A stretch of DNA of 64,000 bases from Cellulomonas fimi (GCF_028583725.1 NZ_CP110680.1:3038001-3102000), one strand, 5' to 3'; shown: positions 45,900-55,628, counted from the first letter of the stretch. Program-made: numbers and translations. Notes: generated by a model not told the origin, from the letters alone.

Positions 45900-47365
45900 C
45901 GACCTACCCCGGGATCGACCCCGAGGTGATCCCCGGCCGCGACCTGCGCCCCGACACCCTCGACCGGCTCGCCACCGAGCTCCTCGGGACCTCCCACGGC
46001 GTCCGATCGGGCGGTGCCGACGTCGTCGACCGCTGGCGCGGCCTGTCCACCGTCTACGAGACCCCGGAGGCGCCCGCGCTCCTCGACGACGTCCTCCCCG
46101 TCGAGCCCTCGACCGCGCGCTACGCCGACGCGCTCGGCCAGGTCGCGGCGGCCGTGCGCGACTACGCCGACACCATCCGGCCGGTCCAGCGCGACCTCGC
46201 CCGTCTCCGCGACGACGCCTACTCCTTCCGCGCCCGAGCCGTGCTGCGGGAGCGGTGGGACGGCGACCAAGACCTCGTCGACGAGAACACCCGCCTCGTG
46301 CACGCCGTCGGCGTCCAGCAGTCGCTCCTCGACGAGGCGGCGCGCGTCTGCGCCCTCCGCATCCGCGCCGCCACGCGCGGCGACACCGCCCTCCGCGAGT
46401 GCACCCCCGACGGCCTGCACGTCTCCCGGGCCACCACGCTCCCGGCGGACGACCAGCCGTGGGGCCAGGTCGTCCGCCGCCACGACCCCTGCCCCAAGGC
46501 CGCCGCCGTCCAGATCAAGCACTTCCTCTGGGACGGCATCGCCGTCGACAACGTCTGGGGCGGCGTGGTGGGTGCCGCCGGTCTGGTCGGCTTCGACGAG
46601 TCGTGGCACCACGACTGGTCCTACGCAGCAACATCGTGGTCCCTCGTCGGCGACCTGTTCCGGGCGGACGCCCGGGGCTCGGACGCTCGCTTCGAGGCAG
46701 CCAAGTCCCTGGTCGCGTGGGATGACTGGCAGGACGACCCTGCGCGCGCCGCCGCGTCCGTCGCGCTGTTCCTCCTCCCCGGCGTCGGCGGCGCAGGCGC
46801 GCTGCTCAAGGGCGCCCGGACCGCCTCGACGACCGGTCGTGTCGGCGCAGTGCTGCATGACGCGACGATCACCCCACGGCTGCTCCCGGCCAGCACCACG
46901 AGCATCGTCGTGGACGACCTCACATCTGCGTCAGGAGCCGTCGCCGATGCGGAGCGCGCCCGCAGCAGCTTCGGTCTCGAGGTGCTTCCCGATGGGCGCT
47001 TCCGGTCGCCCGCAGGCCTCCTCTACGGATCAGATCCGGACGCGCGTTTCGACTCGCGAGTCGATCACGTTCTCAACCATGCTTCCGACATCCCGAACCG
47101 GCCCGGCGCTCATGGCGTCTTCACGGTCGATGCTCTTCCAGCGACGGACGAGGCATGGGTAGCGGTCCGGCGAGGGGCCGCCGTCGCGCAGCCCCAAGGG
47201 CCCCGTACGGTCTACTTCGTGAACATGCATCGAGAGGTGGGTTTCGTCGGCGGCCAAAGCGGTGTCGCGTCAGGAAACCCCTCGGTGACCTACGTCAAAC
47301 TCGTGCTGCAGGGGGACAACGTGATCTCTTCGTACCCGGTCGCCGGCATCCCGATGGGGATGTGA
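45896..47365 (+). CDS. Polymorphic toxin, type VII-like, predicted RNase tip
   Basis: 489 residues. Residues 1-150 are helical, like an LXG/WXG targeting region; a central part has WHHDWSYAATSWSLVGDLFRADA and a hydrophobic stretch (ASVALFLLPGVGGAGALLKGA). The last 125 residues form a separate domain: RSPAGLLYGSDPDARFDSRVDHVLNHASDIP, HGVF, VYFVNMHREVGFVGGQSG and a QGDNVISSYPV tail, resembling BECR-fold RNases of polymorphic toxins (His in HVLNH and HGVF). GC content falls in this tail, a sign of module exchange. It is coupled to the helical gene before and the immunity candidate after by GTGA overlaps. Confidence 0.8.
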   Translation: MTTYPGIDPEVIPGRDLRPDTLDRLATELLGTSHGVRSGGADVVDRWRGLSTVYETPEAPALLDDVLPVEPSTARYADALGQVAAAVRDYADTIRPVQRDLARLRDDAYSFRARAVLRERWDGDQDLVDENTRLVHAVGVQQSLLDEAARVCALRIRAATRGDTALRECTPDGLHVSRATTLPADDQPWGQVVRRHDPCPKAAAVQIKHFLWDGIAVDNVWGGVVGAAGLVGFDESWHHDWSYAATSWSLVGDLFRADARGSDARFEAAKSLVAWDDWQDDPARAAASVALFLLPGVGGAGALLKGARTASTTGRVGAVLHDATITPRLLPASTTSIVVDDLTSASGAVADAERARSSFGLEVLPDGRFRSPAGLLYGSDPDARFDSRVDHVLNHASDIPNRPGAHGVFTVDALPATDEAWVAVRRGAAVAQPQGPRTVYFVNMHREVGFVGGQSGVASGNPSVTYVKLVLQGDNVISSYPVAGIPMGM

Positions 47366-47634
47366 CGGTGTTCTGGCTGACCGAGTGCCCCAACGATGAC
47401 CAGGGACTGGTCTGTCCCCTTGTCACCGCGACGGGCGACGTCATCTTGTTCTGCGACAGCGGCGGCGAGGCATGGCTCGACCCCTCCACGGTGTCCGCAG
47501 AATCCGCGATCTATCCCTGGACGCCGGACTGGCGCGTCGCGGACGGCATCAGCGTCGCGCCGGGAACGGCCCGATGGGCCGATCGGGCCGAGCTGCCACC
47601 TGCATGGAGCACCTTCACCTGGCACGAGACCTGA
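47362..47634 (+). CDS. Candidate immunity protein
   Basis: 90 residues, acidic and Trp-rich (FWLTECPNDD, WTPDWRVADGISVAPG, WSTFTWHET), no signal. GTG 47362 overlaps the toxin stop (GTGA). Position immediately after a polymorphic toxin and small soluble acidic character make it the likely antidote; no known immunity family is recognised. Confidence 0.7.
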   Translation: MTVFWLTECPNDDQGLVCPLVTATGDVILFCDSGGEAWLDPSTVSAESAIYPWTPDWRVADGISVAPGTARWADRAELPPAWSTFTWHET

Positions 47635-47782
47635 TCTGCTCGTGCGCGCGCGACGTGGACGCGGTGGCCCTGCACCCCTGATTCACGAGGTGGCCGCGTG
47701 CCGACGAGCGACTCGCGTCATGGGCGTGGGCACTCCGGCACAACGGCTCCGACACCTCATCGCCTAGGCACGGGGAGTCGAC

Positions 47783-48082
47783 ATGGGTTGGGGAACGATC
47801 GACGGCCGCAACGACACATGGTGGGAGGCCCGCAACGGCCTGTTCGTCTGGCTGCTGGAGAAGATCGCCGAGTCGTCTGGCAGCGAGAACGTCCGACACC
47901 TCGCGCGTGAGCACGCCGACGCCGGAGTGTCCTGGCTCGACCTCGGGGAGTTCTCGCCGTCCGAGCAGGACGACCTCGTCGCGCTCCTCCAGGACATGGT
48001 CGAGGTGAGCCGGAAGGAGCTCCCGGCGGAGTACCACCACCTCACGCTCCCCAAGCTCGAGGAGCTCAAACACCTGGAATGA
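47783..48082 (+). CDS. Small soluble protein, possible orphan immunity
   Basis: 99 residues, acidic and helical (NGLFVWLLEKIAESSG, LLQDMVEVSRKELPAEYHH). GGAG lies 6 nt before ATG 47783. It follows the toxin/immunity pair with a 148-nt gap in which I see no other gene. Extra immunity genes often collect behind toxin cassettes, but this is inference. Confidence 0.65.
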   Translation: MGWGTIDGRNDTWWEARNGLFVWLLEKIAESSGSENVRHLAREHADAGVSWLDLGEFSPSEQDDLVALLQDMVEVSRKELPAEYHHLTLPKLEELKHLE

Positions 48083-48192
48083 CGAGCGCAGCGCGCGACG
48101 TGTCGTGCCGCACACCCCCTGCATGACGGGCATCTGCGGTGCGAGGGTCTAGGTTCCGGGTGCCAGTGCTCCCGCGTCCTCCGGAGATCCTC

Positions 48193-48981
48193 GTGCTCGA
48201 CCGCACCTTCGACAGCCGCACCGACGCGCTCGTCGCCGCCGTCCGGGCCCACCCGACCGCGGTCGGGCTGGTGCTGCTCGGCTCGGCGGCGCGGTCCGAG
48301 GCCGCCCGGCGCGACGAGTGGTCGGACCACGACTTCTTCGTCGTCGCGGCGGAGGGCAAAGGCGACGAGGTGCGCGACGTGCGCGCGTGGCTGCCGGACG
48401 CCGACAGGGTCGTGTCGGTCGCGCGTGAAGGGGCGATCGGGTTCGCGGTGCTCTACGACGACGGGCACCTCATGGAGTTCGCCGCCGCCTCGGGCTCCGA
48501 GCTGGGCGGTGCGGTGCTCGTGCACCACGACGTGGTCCTCGACGGCGACGGCACGTTGGCGGCGTTGGTCGACGCGTCGAGCCGCCGCGCGGCCGCGGAG
48601 CCGCACCTCGACCCGGCGAACGACGCGGCGCTCGCGCTGGTGAAGCTCATGGTCGGGGTCGGTCGCGCCCGGCGCGGCGAGGTGCTGAGCGGCGGTGAGA
48701 TGGTGCGCCAGTGGGCCGTGAAGCACCTCGTCCTGGCGATCCGCGCCCGCGTCCCGTCGGTGGTGACCGACCGCGAGTCCATCGACCCGGCCCGCCGGTT
48801 CGAGATCGCGTACCCGCTGATCGCGGCGCGCCTCGCGTCGGCGCTGGCGGCACCCGTCGAGGACGCGGCGCGCGCGCTCCACGCGCTGGCGAGGGACGTG
48901 CTCGAGCCCGGCTGGGACGAGTTCCCGTCGTCGACGGCCGACGTCGTGGCGGCACGCCTGGGGTGGGACACCGTCCGGTAG
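48193..48981 (+). CDS. Nucleotidyltransferase of aminoglycoside-adenylyl type
   Basis: 262 residues. The nucleotidyltransferase core LVLLGSAARSEAARRDEWSDHDFFVVA shows GS and DxD (DHDF in place of DLD). A helical C-terminal domain (ALALVKLMVGVGRARRGE through RQWAVKHLVLAIR) resembles the substrate domain of ANT-type enzymes. A -10 TAGGTT (48150-48155) gives a transcript start near 48162, and GGAG 6 nt before GTG 48193 sets the start. The acceptor could be an aminoglycoside or something else; resistance is not proven. Confidence 0.8.
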   Translation: MLDRTFDSRTDALVAAVRAHPTAVGLVLLGSAARSEAARRDEWSDHDFFVVAAEGKGDEVRDVRAWLPDADRVVSVAREGAIGFAVLYDDGHLMEFAAASGSELGGAVLVHHDVVLDGDGTLAALVDASSRRAAAEPHLDPANDAALALVKLMVGVGRARRGEVLSGGEMVRQWAVKHLVLAIRARVPSVVTDRESIDPARRFEIAYPLIAARLASALAAPVEDAARALHALARDVLEPGWDEFPSSTADVVAARLGWDTVR

Positions 48982-48997
48982 AGCAGGACGGCACCGA

Positions 48998-49040
48998 CCG
49001 CGCCGCCGGGTCGTCCGTCGACGACGTCCCGGCGGCGCGG
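48998..49040. terminator. Bidirectional terminator between convergent genes
   Basis: A perfect 13-bp stem CCGCGCCGCCGGG with 49028-49040, loop 17 nt, between the nucleotidyltransferase (+) and the pseudoprotease (-). Confidence 0.78.
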
Positions 49041-49048
49041 CTGGTGCG

Positions 49049-50569
49049 TCAGCTCATCTGGGGTGCGCCCGGGATCGCGGCGCGGCTCGGCAGCGAACCG
49101 CCCTTGTTCTCGTAGACCCACGTGCTGCCGCCGGAGTCGACGCCGAGGATGTCGGCCCGCCCGTCGCCGCTCCAGTCGGACGCCATGACCTCCTTGAAGG
49201 TGCTCCAGCCCGCACCGATCTGGACCGGCGCGGAGAGCCCCGCCCCGTTGTGGGGGTAGTACCAGAGCTTGCCGCCGGAGTCGACCCCGACGACGTCGGC
49301 GTGCCCGTCACCGCTGTAGTCGGCGCCCAGGACGTACGTGAACGATCCCCAGCCGCTGCCGATCTGCACCCGCGCGGGCAGGCTGAGCCCGACGTTCGTG
49401 TACACCCACAGCAGCCCGTTGGCGTCCACGCCGAGGATGTCGGCCTTGCCGTCCCTGTTCCAGTCGTCGGCCGTGACGTGCTTGAACGACTGCCAGCCGG
49501 ACCCGATCTGCACCGGCGCCGAGAGGGCGTTGCCGTTGTGCGGGTAGTACCAGAGCTTCCCCGCGCCGTCGACGCCCACGACGTCGGCCTTGCCGTCGCC
49601 GCTGTAGTCGGCCGCCATCACGTGCGTGAAGGACGCCAGACCGCTGCCGATCTTGACGCGCGCGGACAGGCCGTTGCCGTTGTGCGGGTAGTACCAGACG
49701 TCGCCCCGGACGTCGACGCCGATCACGTCGGCGTGCGCGTCACCGCTCCAGTCGCCGGCCGCGAGGGTCGTGAGCAGCGGAGGGATCTGCTGGTCGATCC
49801 AGGCACCGAGGTTGTCGAGCCGAGTCTCCGTGGCGTCCTGCCGGGTGGTGGTCGCTCCGAGGCACCCACCCTGGTAGGCGGTGCTGTGGATCGCGACGAG
49901 CTCGACGCCGGTCGCCGTGGTCCGCAGCGCGGGGCCGCCGGCGTCGCCCTTGCAGATCGTGGAGCCGGTCCCCTGCGCCTGGATGGCGAGCGTCGCGGTG
50001 GTGAGGCCGCCGACGGTGTACGTCGCGGCGTGCGCGGTGTCGGGCACGAGCTGTGTCGTGGTGCGCCCGTACCCGGTCACCGTCAGCGACTCGCCGGCGA
50101 CGGGCGCCGTCGTCGCGACCTTCACCGGCGTCACGTCGGTGACGGCGGTGGCCAGCCGGACCAGCACGGCGTCACGCTCGGCGTGCGGCACGAGGAGGTC
50201 GGCGTTCACGACCCGGCCGGCGGTGCCCGTGAGGTCCACCCGCCCGACCGTGACCTTCGTCGTGACCTTCGGTGCGCCCTGCGCGACCGCACCGCTCGCG
50301 TCGGCGAAGCACGACTTGGCGGTCACGACCCACGTCGGCGCGATGAGCGCCCCGGAGCACGCCCGCTCGGCACCGATCTCCAGCCGCACGGTGGCCGCCG
50401 CGGTGGCGCCGGTCGGCGTGGTGCCCTGGACCGCGGAGGCCGCCGGTACGCCGACGCCCACGACGAGCAGCGCCGCCGCTCCGAGCCGCGCCGTCCACCG
50501 GGTGGCCGTCGTAGATCCGTGACGCGCGCGGCGCTCACCCACGGCGCGCAGGCCGATCCGCGCGCTCAC
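49049..50569 (-). CDS. Secreted pseudo-trypsin with FG-GAP repeats
   Basis: 506 residues. Signal peptide to about residue 46, then an S1 trypsin fold (ACSGALIAPTWVVTAKSC through CKGDAGGPALRTT). The catalytic His is Ser86 (TAKSC for TAAHC) and the catalytic Ser is Ala210 (GDAGGP for GDSGGP); the Asp (133) remains. Five FG-GAP/VCBS repeats of about 46 residues follow (DYSGDGKADVVGVD, LWYYPHNG), with Ca-binding DxSxDG loops, likely a beta-propeller. GTG 50569 overlaps the stop of the preceding gene (GTGA). The trypsin part cannot be a normal serine protease; it may bind rather than cut. Confidence 0.9.
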   Translation of the reverse strand: MSARIGLRAVGERRARHGSTTATRWTARLGAAALLVVGVGVPAASAVQGTTPTGATAAATVRLEIGAERACSGALIAPTWVVTAKSCFADASGAVAQGAPKVTTKVTVGRVDLTGTAGRVVNADLLVPHAERDAVLVRLATAVTDVTPVKVATTAPVAGESLTVTGYGRTTTQLVPDTAHAATYTVGGLTTATLAIQAQGTGSTICKGDAGGPALRTTATGVELVAIHSTAYQGGCLGATTTRQDATETRLDNLGAWIDQQIPPLLTTLAAGDWSGDAHADVIGVDVRGDVWYYPHNGNGLSARVKIGSGLASFTHVMAADYSGDGKADVVGVDGAGKLWYYPHNGNALSAPVQIGSGWQSFKHVTADDWNRDGKADILGVDANGLLWVYTNVGLSLPARVQIGSGWGSFTYVLGADYSGDGHADVVGVDSGGKLWYYPHNGAGLSAPVQIGAGWSTFKEVMASDWSGDGRADILGVDSGGSTWVYENKGGSLPSRAAIPGAPQMS

Positions 50570-51081
50570 CAGGCACCGAACCGGAGCTCGACGAGGATCG
50601 CCTGCGGCATCGCCGACCCCTCACCCGGGTCCACCGCGACCGACGTGTTCGGCGCGACCTCGTACGTCTCCTCAGCCCCGCTCGCGAGCTCGGCCGTCGC
50701 CTCCACCGGCTTGTCACCACCGCGCAGCAGGAACGTGTGCGGCACCTCCAGCGTCAGGAACCCCCGCGTGCCCGACGTGCGGAAGCAGTAGTACGCGCCG
50801 TACGGCTCCTCCTCGACCATCGTCTCCACCTGGATGAGCCCTGGCGCACACGTCCCCGACCCGAACTCCCCCGACGACACCGGCACGACGTGCCCGTCAC
50901 CGGTGAACACCTTCAACCCGTGCTCCGCCAGGATCGCGTCCGCACCCGGGTAGGCGAAGTCCTCCACCAACGAGGACTGCACCTCCACCGGCGCGTCCGC
51001 AGCCCCCGCACCGCTCGCCCACACCACCGCGCCGCCGGCGACCACGGCCGCCGCTCCCAGCGCACCTACGACTCGTCTCAC
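50566..51081 (-). CDS. Small secreted protein, cassette A copy
   Basis: 171 residues with a signal peptide (cleavage near GAGAADAPVE). The mature domain is beta-rich: VQSSLVEDFAYPGADAILAEHGLKVF, a Cys pair (GTCAPGLIQVE, YYCFRTSG), LTLEVPHTFLLRGG, then a jellyroll-like end. GTG 51081 is chosen because GGAG lies 7 nt upstream and it matches the paralogue at 59152. The two copies are near identical in DNA. Unknown family; always between an immunity gene and a pseudoprotease here. Confidence 0.82.
   Translation of the reverse strand: MRRVVGALGAAAVVAGGAVVWASGAGAADAPVEVQSSLVEDFAYPGADAILAEHGLKVFTGDGHVVPVSSGEFGSGTCAPGLIQVETMVEEEPYGAYYCFRTSGTRGFLTLEVPHTFLLRGGDKPVEATAELASGAEETYEVAPNTSVAVDPGEGSAMPQAILVELRFGAW
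50570..51010 (-). repeat. Near-identical cassette repeat, copy A
   Basis: About 440 bp covering most of the small secreted gene; matches 59156-59600 with few differences by eye, implying recent duplication or gene conversion. Confidence 0.8.
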
Positions 51082-51186
51082 GTCCACGCTCCGATCACGT
51101 CATCCATCCGGACCCACCACTGCACGTCGTGCACCCGCTGCCGGGCGTCGGGCCGTCGCCGCCGGTTCGCTGCCACCCGGCTCCCG

Positions 51187-51921
51187 TCAGCGACCGACCC
51201 CGATCCCGAGCCGCTCCCGCGCGTCGGCGAGGGAGAGGACGAGAACCCCCGGCGGCGCGACGGCCGGGTTGCGGACCAGGACGCTCGGCCCCGGGTAGAA
51301 GTCCTCGTCGAACGGCCGCAGGCCCAGCGCGGCGGCGTACTCGACGAGCATCGACGCGGTGAACCGCTCCGCGATGCGACGCCGCTGGTACGCGTCGAGG
51401 TCCTCGAAGTCCTGGACGATGCCGTTGGCGTCGAACCGCCACCTGCTGCCGTCCTGCACGACGGAGACGGTGCGCACGTAGTTCAGGAAGTCGGTCGGCG
51501 CCGGTCCGAACATCTCGAGCTTCCGCGCACCGAACGGTGCGGGGCCGTCCGGTCGGGACGACCCCGGGATCGAGGTGATCGCGACGCCGTGCAGCTGCAA
51601 GGACCGCGCGAGGTGGCCGATCGTCGAGACCGGGTCGCCGTGCGGGTAGCCGCAGTCCAGCACCGCGGTCCACTCCGGGTTCGCGGTCGCCACGACCAGC
51701 TCGCGCGGGCGGACACCGGCCGTCAGCGGTGCGAGGGCGGTCACGTGGTCGCGCAGGCCGCCCGAGAGCCGTTCCGCCTCCGCCGAGCCGTGGATCGCAC
51801 GACGCCACTGGGTGAGGCCGTCGGCCACCACCTCGATCGGTGCCCGGAGGAACCCGATGGCGGAGGTCAGGGGAGCGACGGCGTCGTCCCAGAGGGTTGC
51901 GGTCAGGTCGTGCTCGGTCAC
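51187..51921 (-). CDS. Candidate immunity protein of ALF toxin A
   Basis: 244 residues, cytoplasmic (no signal), mixed alpha/beta (RELVVATANPEWTAVLDCGYPHGDP, RWRFDANGIVQDFEDLDAY). GTG 51921 is 2 nt after the toxin stop. It has no counterpart in cassette B, whose toxin tip differs, as expected for toxin-specific immunity. No family recognised. Confidence 0.72.
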   Translation of the reverse strand: MTEHDLTATLWDDAVAPLTSAIGFLRAPIEVVADGLTQWRRAIHGSAEAERLSGGLRDHVTALAPLTAGVRPRELVVATANPEWTAVLDCGYPHGDPVSTIGHLARSLQLHGVAITSIPGSSRPDGPAPFGARKLEMFGPAPTDFLNYVRTVSVVQDGSRWRFDANGIVQDFEDLDAYQRRRIAERFTASMLVEYAAALGLRPFDEDFYPGPSVLVRNPAVAPPGVLVLSLADARERLGIGVGR

Positions 51922-51923
51922 GC

Positions 51924-54900
51924 TCAGTCCACCTCGAACAGCTCGACGGCCCCGTGGGGATCGTTGGACAGGATCCTGGCCTCGTGCTCCGGACCGCGCG
52001 TCGACGCGCTGGTGTCGAACTCCTCGTACCGGCGCTGGCCGTTCAGCGTGTACTGCAGGTCGGGCCTGTTGATCCCCACCCGGACGCCGTTGACGTCGAC
52101 CTGCTGCTGGTTCACCCGGACGTTGGTCGCGCCCTGCGCCTGCAGGTCCTGGATCCGGCTCTGCACGAACGCGTTCTGGGTCGTGCTCTGCCCGACGGGC
52201 CGGTTGAGCGGCAGGGCGGCGGGCGGCTTGGGGTTGACCGCCGCGTCCCGCGGGTTGCGCGCGACGAGGTTCTGGGCGGCGCGGGTGTCGAGCGCGTCGA
52301 GGATCTCGTCGATGCTGCCGCGCAGGCGGTCGACCTGCTTGGTCACCTTCGCGATGCCGACTCCCGCGCCGACGGCGGGCACCATCGCGAAGAGCGACAG
52401 CGCGGCCCCACCCCAGTCGCCGCGGTAGGCGGAGATGGCCATGTCGAGGCCGTCGCAGACCTCGCCGACGCCGGGGATGAGGCCGCAGAGGCCGAGAGCG
52501 AGCTGGGCGACGTCCCACATGAGGTCGCCGTTGTCGCCGACGAACTGCTGGAACTCGTCGTACATCTGGCAGCCGAGGGAGTCGCGGGCGGCCGGCGTGT
52601 CGCACTTCGCCGGGTTGAGCATGACCTCGCCGAACGCGGTGAAGCCCTCCATGCACATGGCCGGTGAGCCGAGCGCGGAGTCGATCGACGTCAGGCAACT
52701 CCAGTACCGGTGGGTGTCGTTCGCCGTGCCCGTGCCCCCCGGACCGCTCCCGGCCGCGGTGCTGCGCTGGTCCACCTGCTGCTGCGCGAGCCGCGTCTCG
52801 TACGTGGCGACGGCCTCGTCGGCGGCGTCCTGCGCGGCGGCCGCGTCGAGGCCTGCCGCGTCGGCCGACGCGCGAGCCGACTGCTTCGCCTCCTGCGCGG
52901 CTGCCGCGTCCTTGCCCGCCTGGCTGGCGGCGGCCGACGCCGTGACCGCGGAGCGCGCGGCGTTGTCCGCGGACGTCTGCGCGCGTGCGGCGGCGTCCTT
53001 CGCGGTCTGCGCCGAGGCGGCCGCCTGGTCCGCGGACGCCTTGGCCGCGGTCGCGGACTGTGTCGCCTGCGCCGCGTAGGTCGCGGCCTGCTGGGCGGCG
53101 GCGGACGCCTGGTTCGCGGCAGCGGCCGCCTCCGCGGCAGCGCCCTTCGCGACGGCGGCGACGCGACGCGCCTCGGCGGCGTCCGCGAGCGACTTCTGCG
53201 CGTACTGCTGGGCCTGCTGGACGAGGCCCTGCACCGCCTGGACGTGCGCGGCCTGCTCCTTGTCGCGCTGCGCGGCCTGGAACTGCCCGACGCCCAGGAA
53301 GTAGGACGCGTACGTGGCGGGGCCGGCGAGCGCGACCTGCGCGGCGGCCTTCACCTCGGGCCCGCCGGCGTCCATGACGCGGGCGATCTCCACCCGCTGG
53401 TCCGCCGCGCGCGCGACGTGCTGGCCGGTGCGGAGGAACTCGTGCGCCTCCTGCGCGGTGCCCGCGAGGGCCTTCTGCGTCGCCGCGTAGAGGGCGGGCC
53501 CGGGGTTGGACGCGAGGATCCGCGACATCGCCAGCCGGTCGTCGACGATCTTGCGCGGGTACGCGCGGGTCTGCAGGAACGTCGCGACGGCGGCGTCGTC
53601 ACCGTTCAGCGCCGTGCGGGCCGCCGTCTTCTCCTGCCCGTCCGGCAGGGTGTCGACGAGGTGCCACACCCGCGCGCGGTCGTCCTGCCCCGCCGCGGAC
53701 TCCCGACCGTCGGCGAGCCAGGACCGCAGCGCGAGCTCGTCGCCGCCCACCGCCTCCTCGGCCGCGGCCTTCGTCCACTCGCCGCCCGTCGCCATGAGCG
53801 CGAGGGCCGCGCGGCGGCCCTTGTCGAGCACGACCTGCGTCGAGGCGCCGTCGGCGGTCGCCGCGACGAGGAGCGCACGCGTCGACGCCGGGATGCGGGC
53901 GTCCTCCGAGGTGTCCCACCGCACGCCCCGGTCCCAGCCGACGGCCTCGCCGGCGGCCTTCGCGGTCTGCTCGTCGGCGAGTGCTTCCTGCGCCTGTGCG
54001 ACGCCCGTCTCGGTGGCCTCGGCCAACCGCGCCGCGTCCGCCTCACGGGCGAGCTTCTCGACGGTCACCGCCTGGGCGGCTGCCGCGACCGCGAGCTCCG
54101 AGGCGGCCGTCGCCTGCGACGCGTGCTCCGCGGACTTCGCCGCGGCCTGCGCGGCGATCCCCGCCTGGGCCGCGGCCTCGTCGGCGGCCGCCGCCGCGCG
54201 GGTCGCGTGCTGACCGGCCTGCCGCGCGAACTCGAACGCCTGGTCCGACGCCGCCGCCGCGTCCTCGGCGAACCGGAGGCTGCGCTGCGCGGCCTGTGCG
54301 GCGACGGCCGCCTGGGACTTGGCCGCGGCCGCGGCCGCCTGCGTGCGCTTCGCCTGCTCGGACGACACGCCGGCCTGGCGCGACGCCTCGTCGGCGGCGG
54401 CCGCTGCGGCGTCGGCGTTCCGGCTCGCGCCCGCCGCGGCCGTGGCCGCCGTGCGCGCCTGCGCGAGGGCCGCGTCGCGCTGGGCCTTCACCTGGTCGAG
54501 CGCCGCCGCCTGGGCCGCCGCGTCACGGGCCGCCTGCGCCGCCGTCCGCGCCGCTGCGGCCTTCCCCGCGTCGGTACGCGCTGCCGCGGCCGCCGACTGC
54601 GCCGCCGCCGCCGCGCGTGCGGTCAGCGACGCGGCAGCCGTCGCCTGGCGGGCGCCGTCGGCGGCCGTCTGGGCCGCACGGAGCGCGGCCGCCGACGCGG
54701 TCGTGGCCTCGGCCGCCGCACCGCGCGCCGCCGCGGCGGCGTCGGCCGCCCTCCCGGCCGCCGCCGACGCACCCTGCGCGGCACCGCCCGCCGCCCGCGC
54801 CTCGGCGAGCGCCTCCTCCGCGGCCGCCTTGGCCCGCTCGGCCGCGCCGACCGCCCGGGCGGAGGCCTCGGCCGCCGCGGCTGCCTCGGTGGCGGTGACC

Positions 54901-55628
54901 TGTCCCGCCTGCTTCGCCTGCTCGGTGAGGCCGCGGATCGACGCCATCTCGGCGTCACGCGCCCGCGCGACGAGCTGCCCGTTGGTCAGGAACTCGTGCA
55001 GCTCCTCGGCGGAGCCCGCGAGGGCCGCCTGCGCCGCGGAGTTCAGCGCGGGGCCGCTGTTGTTCGCCGCCCCGGTCAGCATCGTCGCGGCCATGAGCCG
55101 CTCGTCGGCGTAGCGCGCCGCGGGCAGGCCCGACGCCAGGAACTCCGACCACGCCGCGGCTTCCCCGGCGAGCGCCTGCTGCGCACCCGCCCGCGTCGCG
55201 GGGCCGCCGCTGTCCAGCGCGCGCACCACCCGCAGCCGCTCGTCGGCGGTCCACGCCGTCCGGAAGCCGCCGTCGACGAAGGCACGCACCTGCGCGTCCG
55301 TGCCCGCCAGCGCCGTCGTCGCCGCCGACCTCAGGGCGGGGCCGTCGGTGCTGCCCAGCGTCTGGGCCGAGGCACGGTAGTCGGCTGCGAGCGCGGCGTC
55401 GAAGCCGGTGTCGACGAACGCGGCCAGCTGCGCGTCGGAGCCCAGCAGCGCCGCCTCGGCCGCGCGACGGACGGACGGCGTGCCGGTCGTGAGCAGTGCC
55501 GCGGCCCACGACCTGTCGTCGCCGTCGTCGAGGGGTTCGTCGGCTGCGGCGGGGGCTCCGCCCACTGTCAGCCCCAGCACCACCGCGACGACACCCGCCA
55601 CCAACGACCGCATACCGATGCGTGCCAC
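51924..55628 (-). CDS. Giant ALF-repeat polymorphic toxin A (nuclease-like tip)
   Basis: 1234 residues. Signal peptide (VARIGMRSLVAGVV to APAAADE). Several ALF repeats (FLASGLPAARYADERLMAATML, VRALDSGGPATRAGAQQALAG) alternate with very long Ala-rich helices (about 265-585) and more ALF repeats (600-830), then a second Ala-rich helix. A Cys-containing pretoxin region (YWSCLTSIDSALGSPAMCMEGF) with hydrophobic patch LALGLCGIPGVGEVC-like follows. The last 95 residues form the tip: GVRVGINRPDLQYTLNGQRRYEEFDTSASTRGPEHEARIL, a PD-(D/E)xK nuclease-like pattern. GGAGG 7 nt before GTG 55628. Two-nt gap to the immunity gene. Confidence 0.85.
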   Translation of the reverse strand: MARIGMRSLVAGVVAVVLGLTVGGAPAAADEPLDDGDDRSWAAALLTTGTPSVRRAAEAALLGSDAQLAAFVDTGFDAALAADYRASAQTLGSTDGPALRSAATTALAGTDAQVRAFVDGGFRTAWTADERLRVVRALDSGGPATRAGAQQALAGEAAAWSEFLASGLPAARYADERLMAATMLTGAANNSGPALNSAAQAALAGSAEELHEFLTNGQLVARARDAEMASIRGLTEQAKQAGQVTATEAAAAAEASARAVGAAERAKAAAEEALAEARAAGGAAQGASAAAGRAADAAAAARGAAAEATTASAAALRAAQTAADGARQATAAASLTARAAAAAQSAAAAARTDAGKAAAARTAAQAARDAAAQAAALDQVKAQRDAALAQARTAATAAAGASRNADAAAAAADEASRQAGVSSEQAKRTQAAAAAAKSQAAVAAQAAQRSLRFAEDAAAASDQAFEFARQAGQHATRAAAAADEAAAQAGIAAQAAAKSAEHASQATAASELAVAAAAQAVTVEKLAREADAARLAEATETGVAQAQEALADEQTAKAAGEAVGWDRGVRWDTSEDARIPASTRALLVAATADGASTQVVLDKGRRAALALMATGGEWTKAAAEEAVGGDELALRSWLADGRESAAGQDDRARVWHLVDTLPDGQEKTAARTALNGDDAAVATFLQTRAYPRKIVDDRLAMSRILASNPGPALYAATQKALAGTAQEAHEFLRTGQHVARAADQRVEIARVMDAGGPEVKAAAQVALAGPATYASYFLGVGQFQAAQRDKEQAAHVQAVQGLVQQAQQYAQKSLADAAEARRVAAVAKGAAAEAAAAANQASAAAQQAATYAAQATQSATAAKASADQAAASAQTAKDAAARAQTSADNAARSAVTASAAASQAGKDAAAAQEAKQSARASADAAGLDAAAAQDAADEAVATYETRLAQQQVDQRSTAAGSGPGGTGTANDTHRYWSCLTSIDSALGSPAMCMEGFTAFGEVMLNPAKCDTPAARDSLGCQMYDEFQQFVGDNGDLMWDVAQLALGLCGLIPGVGEVCDGLDMAISAYRGDWGGAALSLFAMVPAVGAGVGIAKVTKQVDRLRGSIDEILDALDTRAAQNLVARNPRDAAVNPKPPAALPLNRPVGQSTTQNAFVQSRIQDLQAQGATNVRVNQQQVDVNGVRVGINRPDLQYTLNGQRRYEEFDTSASTRGPEHEARILSNDPHGAVELFEVD

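Noticed and set aside
47635..47782. Possible remnant of a further toxin tip or immunity gene
   Set aside because: Short open stretches in several frames, none with a start site or recognisable motif.
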